Assembly (NCBI GenBank): GCA_016204595.1
Contig: JACQKJ010000059.1
Coordinates: 1-25,913 of the forward strand
Direction of reading: 5' to 3'
Source: Candidatus Komeilibacteria bacterium
GTDB taxonomy: Bacteria > Patescibacteriota > Patescibacteriia > UBA1558 > 2-01-FULL-52-15
DNA: 25,913 nt
Shown here: one piece after another, positions 7,066 through 12,581 of the stretch
Numbering within the stretch: the stretch's first letter is position 1
Layout: every line of letters starts with the position of its first letter
Notes under the pieces: generated by a model
Told to the model about the DNA's origin: nothing
The model's database searches: none
Seen by the model: the letters and a program-made list of their open reading frames with translations, nothing else
Position numbers and translations under genes: made by a program

Positions 7066-7763
7066 ATCGAACCGCACTCACGGTCATCCTTGCATTACTC
7101 AGCATCGTCCTGCTTGTTCCTATAACGTACGCACAACCCATTCTCCAGAGAGGCGGTGAAACTGCTCCGGGTTTGGGCGCGCAAAAAGATACGCAGTTGA
7201 CCTTGATAGAGTGTATCAGAGGCATACCAAGCGCGGGTGTCCCGGCCGGCAGCTGCAGCGCAGAGCATATTTTCATTCTGGCAAATAATATTATTCGCTG
7301 GGTTGTTGGGGTGGCCGGTGCGCTTGCATTATTCATGTACGTCATGGGCGGGCTCTGGATGATATTCTCGGCAGGAAGCGCAAGCCGCATCAGCCGAGGT
7401 AAAGATATCTTGATCGGTACCACGATCGCGCTCGTTTTCATCCTGACGAGCTGGCTCATCGTCAGTTTCGTATTGCAGGGGCTGGGCACGACAGAAGAGT
7501 TCACTATTGCGACCTTGCAGTGCAATGAAAGCGGAGACTGTACTGGCGGCAAGATCTGCCACAACAAACAGTGCGTTGACCGATGCTACGTAGAAAAAAC
7601 ACTTACCGAAAAGGATCCGAACAAGCAATGGAGCTGCAAAGCGCCAGAATCGTGCGGAACCGCTACCAATTATTTCCCTTTGGCGTCAGTGGCTGACTGC
7701 GAAAATGCTCCCAACTGTGCCCCAGGCCTATGCGCGAACAGTGCGCAAGTCTGTTGTTTTTAA
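7062..7763 (+). CDS. T4SS pilin-like (VirB2/TrbC) protein with cysteine-rich C-terminal domain
   Basis: A signal peptide ending TYA before Gln25 is followed by a short periplasmic segment with two Cys (51, 65), a membrane hairpin (TM about 78-101 and 117-140) and an ~85-residue tail. The hairpin aligns with the four following pilin-like genes, but the usual WMTSGGN turn is replaced by WMIFSAGSAS. The tail contains twelve cysteines (154, 160, 166, 171, 175, 192, 198, 213, 219, 224, 231, 232) and starts with a CxxxxxCxxxxxCxxxxC pattern reminiscent of Dickkopf-like Cys-rich modules, so it is probably exported and disulfide-bonded. At 233 residues it is about twice the size of its neighbours. 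The ATG overlaps the preceding stop by 4 nt. Confidence 0.85.
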   Translation: MNRTALTVILALLSIVLLVPITYAQPILQRGGETAPGLGAQKDTQLTLIECIRGIPSAGVPAGSCSAEHIFILANNIIRWVVGVAGALALFMYVMGGLWMIFSAGSASRISRGKDILIGTTIALVFILTSWLIVSFVLQGLGTTEEFTIATLQCNESGDCTGGKICHNKQCVDRCYVEKTLTEKDPNKQWSCKAPESCGTATNYFPLASVADCENAPNCAPGLCANSAQVCCF

Positions 7764-7791
7764 AAAAATAATGCTAAAATTAATTCGTTGT

Positions 7792-8136
7792 ATGAATCGT
7801 ACGCACATCGCGATACCATCACTCATCGCCGCGCTTGCGGTGTTTCTTGCAATCAGTTTTCCTGTCGTTGCACAGGTAGTCGATGTCGTGAACCCGATTG
7901 AGGCGACCAGTGTCCCGGGACTCGTAAACAATGCCGTGAAGACTATCCTCGGCATAGTCGGAGCGCTTGCGTTGTTCATGTTCGTCTACGGCGGTATGCT
8001 TTGGATGACCTCAGGAGGAAACTCAGGCAGGATCGAAAAAGGCAAAGACACGCTCATCTGGGCGACCATAGGCTTGTTCATAATTTTTGCAAGCTACGCA
8101 ATTCTTAACTTTATTCTGACGGCACTTGCAGGGTAG
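7792..8136 (+). CDS. T4SS pilin-like (VirB2/TrbC) protein 2
   Basis: A 114-residue protein with a signal peptide ending VVA before Gln28, two membrane helices (about 50-72 and 88-112) and the family turn WMTSGGNSGRIEKGKD (71-86). Such proteins resemble VirB2 pilins processed to a short double-helix subunit. GALALFMxVxGG and GKDxLI are shared mainly with the first pilin, so these two form a subgroup. I chose the ATG at 7792 because it gives a normal signal peptide. ATGs at 7705 and 7771 are in frame; the first would overlap the previous gene. A weak TTGTTT/TAAAAT pair (7753-7780) would start transcription just before 7792. Confidence 0.87.
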   Translation: MNRTHIAIPSLIAALAVFLAISFPVVAQVVDVVNPIEATSVPGLVNNAVKTILGIVGALALFMFVYGGMLWMTSGGNSGRIEKGKDTLIWATIGLFIIFASYAILNFILTALAG

Positions 8137-8138
8137 GA

Positions 8139-8166
8139 TTGCAAAATTGACAAACTGTGGTATAAT
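8139..8166 (+). promoter_or_regulatory. Strong sigma70-type promoter of pilin 3
   Basis: TATAAT (8161-8166) with an extended -10 TGG just before it, and TTGCAA (8139-8144) at 16-nt spacing. It lies in the 95-nt gap between pilin genes 2 and 3, pointing to separate, probably high expression of pilin 3. Confidence 0.75.
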
Positions 8167-8195
8167 AAATCAGGTTCTTTTGTGAATAAAAATAA

Positions 8196-8212
8196 ACGTG
8201 CCGCAAGCACGT
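8196..8212 (+). promoter_or_regulatory. Leader hairpin and strong RBS of pilin 3
   Basis: ACGTGC (8196-8201) pairs with GCACGT (8207-8212) around a 5-nt loop, and AAGGGGGTG (8218-8226) follows a few nucleotides later at good spacing from the ATG. A hairpin next to a very strong ribosome binding site fits a stable, heavily translated mRNA. Confidence 0.55.
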
Positions 8213-8231
8213 ACAGAAAGGGGGTGAATAC

Positions 8232-8591
8232 ATGAAAAAAATACTGTCCCAAGCGTATAAATTGGCGTATCTGGCTCCTTTGGGCTTCGCAAGCACCGTT
8301 CACGCACAGGGCGTTTCGATCGACTTCCCGACCAGCTTTGCAGGTTTCAGCTCACAGGACATCAAGACGACCATTGAGAACATTGTCAGAATTATCGTCG
8401 GTTTCTTAGGCATCATTACGATCATCATCATCCTGGCAGGTGGTTTCAAGTGGATGACGTCAGGTGGTAACGAGGATAAGATCAGTGAAGCCAAGAAGCT
8501 TATCAGCGCAGGCGTGGTTGGATTGGTTGTTGTTCTGGCTGCATACGCAATCTCAAGCTTTGTTATCAACTCACTCACGGGTGCTGTATAA
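8232..8591 (+). CDS. T4SS pilin-like (VirB2/TrbC) protein 3, candidate major subunit
   Basis: A 119-residue protein with a signal peptide ending VHA before Gln26, a short extracytoplasmic piece, and two membrane helices (about 49-73 and 90-114) around WMTSGGNEDKISEAKK (74-89). It belongs with pilin 5 (shared DIKTTI/DIKITI and GFLGI/GFVGI). It has the best promoter and ribosome binding site of the array, which makes it the best candidate for an abundant subunit; that is inference. No VirB4, VirD4 or coupling genes are in the window, so whether it builds a pilus, a secretion channel or something else cannot be seen here. Confidence 0.9.
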   Translation: MKKILSQAYKLAYLAPLGFASTVHAQGVSIDFPTSFAGFSSQDIKTTIENIVRIIVGFLGIITIIIILAGGFKWMTSGGNEDKISEAKKLISAGVVGLVVVLAAYAISSFVINSLTGAV

Positions 8592-8603
8592 TACCTCTAG
8601 CCG

Positions 8604-8677
8604 AGTCTAGACTACCCAGCACCACTTTTGATTCCGATGCCATCGGGGACAAAAGTGGTGCTGGGAAGCTTGGACTC
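8604..8677 (+). repeat. Large stem-loop between pilins 3 and 4
   Basis: A perfect 16-bp stem, CCCAGCACCACTTTTG (8615-8630) with its complement (8650-8665), has an inner CCGATG/CATCGG stem and an outer GAGTC/GACTC pairing (8604-8608 with 8673-8677). The structure ends 1 nt before the ATG of pilin 4 and has no following T run. It probably acts as a processing, stability or translation-control element. Confidence 0.8.
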
Positions 8678-8678
8678 T

Positions 8679-9098
8679 ATGATGAAACAAAATTTCTCCA
8701 AGAAAACGTTACTGGCAGCAGTGCCCCTGCTGCTTGTACTTTTAATGCCCGCCATTTCATTCGCGCAATCGCCGGATGATCGTTTCGGACTGAACGAGGC
8801 GGTACAGGGAACTGGGGTCATAGAAGGTAAGGATCCTATTCCATTGGTCGTCGCTCGCGCGGTGCAAGGTGTGTTAAGTATCGTCGGGGTTATCTTCCTT
8901 ATTCTCGTCATCTGGGGCGGTGCCATGTGGATGACGTCAGGCGGTAACGAAAAAAATATCAGCCGCGCGAAGCAAATTCTCACAACCGCGACTATCGGGC
9001 TCGTGATCATTATGACCGGTTATGCGATCACGTATTTCCTGATCGCAAATCTTTCGGGCCAAGCCGCACAGCAGGGAGTCATTAACCAAGGAGCATAA
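8679..9098 (+). CDS. T4SS pilin-like (VirB2/TrbC) protein 4
   Basis: A 139-residue protein with a signal peptide ending SFA before Gln, an acidic segment, and two membrane helices around WMTSGGNEKNISRAKQI. The C-terminus has a Gln-rich extension (SGQAAQQGVINQGA). Two adjacent ATGs (8679 and 8682) fit; a TTG at 8628 would start inside the upstream hairpin and is rejected. No ribosome binding site is evident, and the hairpin ends against the start, so translation may be controlled by it. A TATAAT (8587-8592) overlaps the stop of pilin 3 but lacks a good -35. The next gene starts 1 nt after this stop. Confidence 0.88.
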   Translation: MMKQNFSKKTLLAAVPLLLVLLMPAISFAQSPDDRFGLNEAVQGTGVIEGKDPIPLVVARAVQGVLSIVGVIFLILVIWGGAMWMTSGGNEKNISRAKQILTTATIGLVIIMTGYAITYFLIANLSGQAAQQGVINQGA

Positions 9099-9099
9099 T

Positions 9100-9498
9100 A
9101 TGAAAAAATTATTTACTTTCGCTTTTCTGTTCTGGTTGCAAATACCGCATATTGTTCGCGCACAAGTAAATCCCTTGGATAGCTTGCAGCAAGTGGGGAC
9201 AGAGGTATATGGTAGTGGTGCCCCTGCTGATATAAAAATTACCATCGCCAAAATTGTTCGGGCGATTCTCGGATTTGTCGGCATCGTTTTTGTGGTGCTT
9301 ATTATTATAGGCGGTATTCAGTGGATGACATCAGGGGGCAATGAGAAAAAAATTGAAGAGGCAAAAAAACGTATTGTCAATGCGACGATCGGCCTCGTAA
9401 TTATTCTTGCTGCTTATTCCATCGCCCTCTCGATCACCAAGTGGCTGCAAGGTGCAACCAGTGGAAAACCTGGTAATCAAGTAAATGTTGGGGGATAA
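9100..9498 (+). CDS. T4SS pilin-like (VirB2/TrbC) protein 5
   Basis: A 132-residue protein with a signal peptide ending VRA before Gln22, two membrane helices (about 52-74 and 92-114) around WMTSGGNEKKIEEAKK, and a polar Gly/Asn-rich tail. It is the closest relative of pilin 3 in the array. AAGGAG lies 6 nt before the ATG, inside the end of pilin 4, so it is translated together with pilin 4. Its TAA overlaps the T run of the terminator serving the converging gene. Its codons look more AT-rich than those of the other pilins (an impression, not counted). Confidence 0.9.
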   Translation: MKKLFTFAFLFWLQIPHIVRAQVNPLDSLQQVGTEVYGSGAPADIKITIAKIVRAILGFVGIVFVVLIIIGGIQWMTSGGNEKKIEEAKKRIVNATIGLVIILAAYSIALSITKWLQGATSGKPGNQVNVGG

Positions 9499-9529
9499 AA
9501 AAACCAGGGCACGCACGCGCACCCTGGGT
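9497..9529 (-). terminator. Intrinsic terminator of the minus-strand lipoprotein gene
   Basis: On the minus strand CCAGGG and CCCTGG (9522-9527 with 9504-9509) form a GC-rich hairpin followed by seven T (9503-9497). It lies about 20 nt after the stop of the gene at 9550-10161 and its T run overlaps the stop codon of the converging pilin 5. No T run follows on the plus strand. Confidence 0.85.
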
Positions 9530-9549
9530 AAGAACAAGCCTCCGACGCA

Positions 9550-10161
9550 CTATCGGCAGATTCTGGTACCGAACTCCATGAAGAAATCGACGGTTACTGC
9601 CGGACAGCGATGCTCTCCGACGATGGTATCGTTGGTCACGTCCGCATAACGACTATACCGATAACCGTTAATAGTAACGTCGTAGTAGACGCGGTAGACA
9701 TAATTCGCCGGGGCCTTCACCCACCAGGCCACACCTGGAGGAATCGGCAGGAAATTCCACTTCACCCAGACATCGTCCGGGAGAGCCCATACCTGTTCGT
9801 AGGTCATCCCCTCCCCGCTGTACGGCAAGACCAACCAATCAGGAGGGACATGGACCGTGACCGGCCCGGGTTCATTGTTCAGTGACCGGCCGACTGTCCT
9901 AACATCCGGGTCTACTACCTTGTAGCCGGTATAAGGCGCCTGCCGTCTGGGGTCAGCCTGCTGTGGCGTCACATTGGGAGTCGGGGACACCGGTGGAATC
10001 TGAGTGCTTGGATTGTACGGGCTTCCGTCAGGCGGGGTGACCATCGCGATGGTCTGGGGAGGTGTTGCCGTGTGAGTCCTGAGGAGGGGCCTCTTGGCGC
10101 AGGCCCCGCAGAACAGAACTGACAAACACAGGCCAAAAACAAAACCCTTTGAGCGTAGCAT
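9550..10161 (-). CDS. Proline-rich putative lipoprotein of unknown function
   Basis: A 203-residue exported protein. The signal peptide ends CGAC, with Cys21 the possible lipidated residue, although Cys at -3 is not a classical lipobox; simple secretion is the alternative. A low-complexity Pro/Thr/Gln-rich linker (about 33-75) is followed by an aromatic-rich domain with PPDWLVLPYSGEGMTYEQVW, VWVKWNFLPIP, and a YRVYYDVTINGYRYSRY stretch. Two Cys near the end (HRC and ICR) could form a disulfide. I do not recognise the family. The start has a strong AAGGAGA ribosome binding site, the gene has its own promoter and terminator, and it stands alone, converging on the pilin array. A surface role is likely from the signal and the linker. 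Confidence 0.82.
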   Translation of the reverse strand: MLRSKGFVFGLCLSVLFCGACAKRPLLRTHTATPPQTIAMVTPPDGSPYNPSTQIPPVSPTPNVTPQQADPRRQAPYTGYKVVDPDVRTVGRSLNNEPGPVTVHVPPDWLVLPYSGEGMTYEQVWALPDDVWVKWNFLPIPPGVAWWVKAPANYVYRVYYDVTINGYRYSRYADVTNDTIVGEHRCPAVTVDFFMEFGTRICR

Positions 10162-10178
10162 CGCGTCTCCTTCTCGAT

Positions 10179-10252
10179 CCCATAGTATGGGAAAAAGCCA
10201 GCATTACTTCGTAGGCTTGATTGTTTTGGTACGAGCTACGGATTATTCCGTA
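10179..10252 (-). promoter_or_regulatory. Structured 5' leader of the lipoprotein gene
   Basis: Two hairpins lie in the predicted ~92-nt leader. TACGGA/TCCGTA with an ATAA loop (10237-10252) falls at the expected 5' end of the transcript, and CCCATA/TATGGG (10179-10191) is just before the ribosome binding site. A 5'-terminal hairpin commonly protects mRNA. Confidence 0.5.
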
Positions 10253-10259
10253 ATATAGC

Positions 10260-10288
10260 ATTATACCTTTTTGCCATTTTTTTGTCAA
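10260..10288 (-). promoter_or_regulatory. Consensus sigma70-type promoter of the lipoprotein gene
   Basis: TTGACA (10283-10288) and TATAAT (10260-10265) on the minus strand with exactly 17 nt between: a perfect consensus. The -35 box touches inverted-repeat element copy 3. Confidence 0.88.
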
Positions 10289-10391
10289 CCCCGTTAAAAA
10301 TCCCACTCCAAATTTACATATAGAATGCTGTTTCTCATGACGGGACACAGTATCCTATACAGGTAATTGTCATAGGGGATTTCTAACGGGG
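10289..10391 (-). repeat. Inverted-repeat element, copy 3
   Basis: 16-nt terminal inverted repeats, CCCCGTTAAAAATCCC (10289-10304) and GGGATTTCTAACGGGG (10376-10391), enclose 71 nt that resemble copies 1 and 2. Against copy 2, one stem pair changes G-C to A-T on both arms; one further position is an A-C mismatch on the plus strand but a G-U pair on the minus strand. TCAA flanks both ends. Confidence 0.87.
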
Positions 10392-10396
10392 TCAAG

Positions 10397-10423
10397 CCCG
10401 TTTAGAAAACAATTTCTAACGGG
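10397..10423. repeat. Minimal hairpin related to the inverted-repeat element
   Basis: CCCGTTTAGAAA and TTTCTAACGGG form an 11-bp stem with one bulged T and a tiny loop. The arms match the element stem, so this looks like an element collapsed to its ends. It lies 5 nt from copy 3. Confidence 0.7.
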
Positions 10424-10431
10424 TCCGGTAG

Positions 10432-10461
10432 TTCGATATTTAGGTAAATTTTAGATACAAT
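10432..10461 (+). promoter_or_regulatory. Possible promoter for the DUF2079 gene
   Basis: TACAAT (10456-10461) with a weak TTCGAT (10432-10437) at 18 nt. The predicted leader would be over 200 nt and run through repeat copy B. Confidence 0.3.
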
Positions 10462-10483
10462 AGATTCATTCAGAATAAAGTAA

Positions 10484-10636
10484 TGGGTAATGAGTAACGA
10501 GGAATGAGGGCAGCAGTCGGTTATAGGTACTAGGAAGACAGTTACAAAAAAAACAGAAAGCGGATATACGATATTCCTCCTATTTCCCATCTCCTATTTC
10601 TGTAACCGACCTCTGATTACGTATGAACCGATTTCC
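10484..10636 (-). repeat. ~150-bp dispersed repeat with 7-nt periodicity, copy B
   Basis: The reverse complement of this stretch is nearly identical to 4642-4790, differing by a few substitutions and short indels. The plus strand continues to 10682 with the same heptamer rhythm (CTACTGA, TTACCGT, TTACTGA, CTACCAA, TTACTAC) up to the start codon at 10683. No gene is seen between 10162 and 10682. Confidence 0.85.
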
Positions 10637-10682
10637 TCGCGCCTTACTACTGATTACCGTTTACTGACTACCAATTACTACT

Positions 10683-12581
10683 ATGCCAACCTTAAAACCA
10701 CGTGCCCCTCTGCTTGTTCTCGCCGTATCGGTCATTCTATATCTCGTTGTTTTTATTACACTGGTTTTCTGGAAATACAATCATTTCTATTATGACAATC
10801 TTGATCTTGCGATATTCAACAATGTCTTCTACAACACCCTGCACGGCAACTGGTTCGCAGCTTCCATACACTCGCCGTCGTACCTTGGGGATCATTTCAG
10901 TCCTTTGATCATCCTGCTGCTTCCGTTCTATGCATTTGCACCGCGTCCCGAAACGCTCTTGGTATTTCAGACGCTCATCATCTCAGCAACGGCATTCCCT
11001 ATCTACTACGTCACACGCATGCTGGTCGGTGCCGACAAAAAATGGCTTGCGTGCGGTATCGCGCTCCTCTGGATCGTGAATCCGTCGGTGCATAACATGA
11101 ATTTCTTCGAGTTCGAGCTGACGCCGTTCGCGGTATTCTTTCTGTTCTGGACGGTGTACGGATACCTCAAGGAAAATACCCATCTCTTCGTCGCAGCAAG
11201 CCTCTTAGCGCTTGCGGCACGAGAGGATGTCGCCTTCATTCTTTTCTGTATGGGGCTCGTCGCATGGATACAGAAAAAAAAACCATTTTGGATATGGTAT
11301 CCGCTGGTCGCGGCAACAGCGTATGCGCTTCTGGCGTTCCTGACCATTCAATACTTCGCGCCAGCCGGTTCATATAAATTCCTTATCTATTACGGCTGGC
11401 TCGGCGGTACGACCGTGCCCGGTATCACCTTCAGTTTCATACGACATCCGCTCCTGGTCCTGCAGCATCTGGTGAATATCAAGAATATTGAATTTGTCTT
11501 GGGCATTACCTTTCCATTTTTCTTCCTGGTCATCGTACCAAGCGCATTCTGGCTCCTGCTGCTGCCGCCTGCGTTGCAGGTGATGCTCTCGGCTCAGGGC
11601 GGCAGTGCTTTGATACTCAATACGCACTATGCCGGTTTTTTTCTGTTCGGGCTGTTCCTCGTTTTCATACAGCGGATGCGAGCGCTCGATGCAGGGAAAC
11701 TGCCGAAGCGCTTCTCCGCGTATATTCCGACAAAAAAATTGTGGTATCTGCTTATTGCCGGCGCTTCGGTCTATGCGGCGCTCACGTACGGTTCGGTGGT
11801 ACCAGCGGTACGCGCGTGGCGCGACGAACGGCAATCAGACGTGAAACGTACGTTCGTATCGCAGGTGCCGGCATCAGCACCGGTGGCAGCTACATTCGAG
11901 CTGCTGCCTGCATTCTCTTCGCGCCAATCGGTATATTCCTTCCATTATGCAATGATCGGAAAAAACCAGTTTGCCCAATCCGATTATGACCTGCCCGCGG
12001 ATACGCAATTCCTTGCGATCGACTGGCAGGACATACTGAAGGCCGAAATGCATTTCAAAGACCATTATAATTTCGGGCCGTTCGCAGCAGAAGTTCCGGA
12101 ACGATTACAAAAGATACTCGACTCCTTCTCCATCATCGACGCATCCGGGTCGCTCATGCTCATGCATAGAACTCCGGATGCAAGCTATACGGCGCCGTTG
12201 ACGCTCACTGACAAAACGATCCCGCAACAGAACGCCGCAGATCCTATCCTGAACGAAGCGGCGCCGCTCGACGGAGGTTCGCTTCTGACCTGGTCGCTGC
12301 CTGCAAACCACGACAACAAGGACCATTATTATCTTGAGATCACAACAGAATTTCGAACTTTTCTCATTCCGTTCGGATACGGACGCACCACACCGGCTAC
12401 GTGGGACGATGCAACAACACTCTCGATGCCGATATATCTCAGTGACGATGAGTATGAAATTACCATTACCCTGTACCGCTGGACCAAGGGTTTCCTCAAG
12501 CTGGGCGAGCTCAAAAATCTCACCATAGAAAGCGATGCTGAAATTGTGGATTCGCAAGTTATCTCACGCGATATACCCTAA
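10683..12581 (+). CDS. DUF2079 family polytopic membrane protein (GT-C-like)
   Basis: A 632-residue membrane protein. The N-terminal half carries the DUF2079 signature: DNLDLAIFNNVFYNTLHGNW (38-57), YLGDHFSPLIILLLPFYA (67-84) and HNMNFFEFELTPFA near residue 140, among roughly ten membrane helices. The acidic pair DN..D and the GDHFSP loop resemble the catalytic loops of GT-C glycosyltransferases, but no activity is proven for the family. A large C-terminal domain (about 370-632) lies outside the helices and is probably extracytoplasmic. It is the only glycan-type gene on the plus strand in this block and overlaps the last 23 nt of the converging gene at 12559. No ribosome binding site is apparent; the upstream 40 nt are heptamer repeats. 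Confidence 0.9.
   Translation: MPTLKPRAPLLVLAVSVILYLVVFITLVFWKYNHFYYDNLDLAIFNNVFYNTLHGNWFAASIHSPSYLGDHFSPLIILLLPFYAFAPRPETLLVFQTLIISATAFPIYYVTRMLVGADKKWLACGIALLWIVNPSVHNMNFFEFELTPFAVFFLFWTVYGYLKENTHLFVAASLLALAAREDVAFILFCMGLVAWIQKKKPFWIWYPLVAATAYALLAFLTIQYFAPAGSYKFLIYYGWLGGTTVPGITFSFIRHPLLVLQHLVNIKNIEFVLGITFPFFFLVIVPSAFWLLLLPPALQVMLSAQGGSALILNTHYAGFFLFGLFLVFIQRMRALDAGKLPKRFSAYIPTKKLWYLLIAGASVYAALTYGSVVPAVRAWRDERQSDVKRTFVSQVPASAPVAATFELLPAFSSRQSVYSFHYAMIGKNQFAQSDYDLPADTQFLAIDWQDILKAEMHFKDHYNFGPFAAEVPERLQKILDSFSIIDASGSLMLMHRTPDASYTAPLTLTDKTIPQQNAADPILNEAAPLDGGSLLTWSLPANHDNKDHYYLEITTEFRTFLIPFGYGRTTPATWDDATTLSMPIYLSDDEYEITITLYRWTKGFLKLGELKNLTIESDAEIVDSQVISRDIP

Noticed and set aside
8612..9010. 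132-residue minus-strand open frame opposite pilin 4
   Set aside because: It is antisense to a clear pilin gene and its sequence mirrors the pilin helices and the hairpin.
10484..10636. Insertion sequence
   Set aside because: There is no transposase gene in the window; the repeat is too short to encode one.
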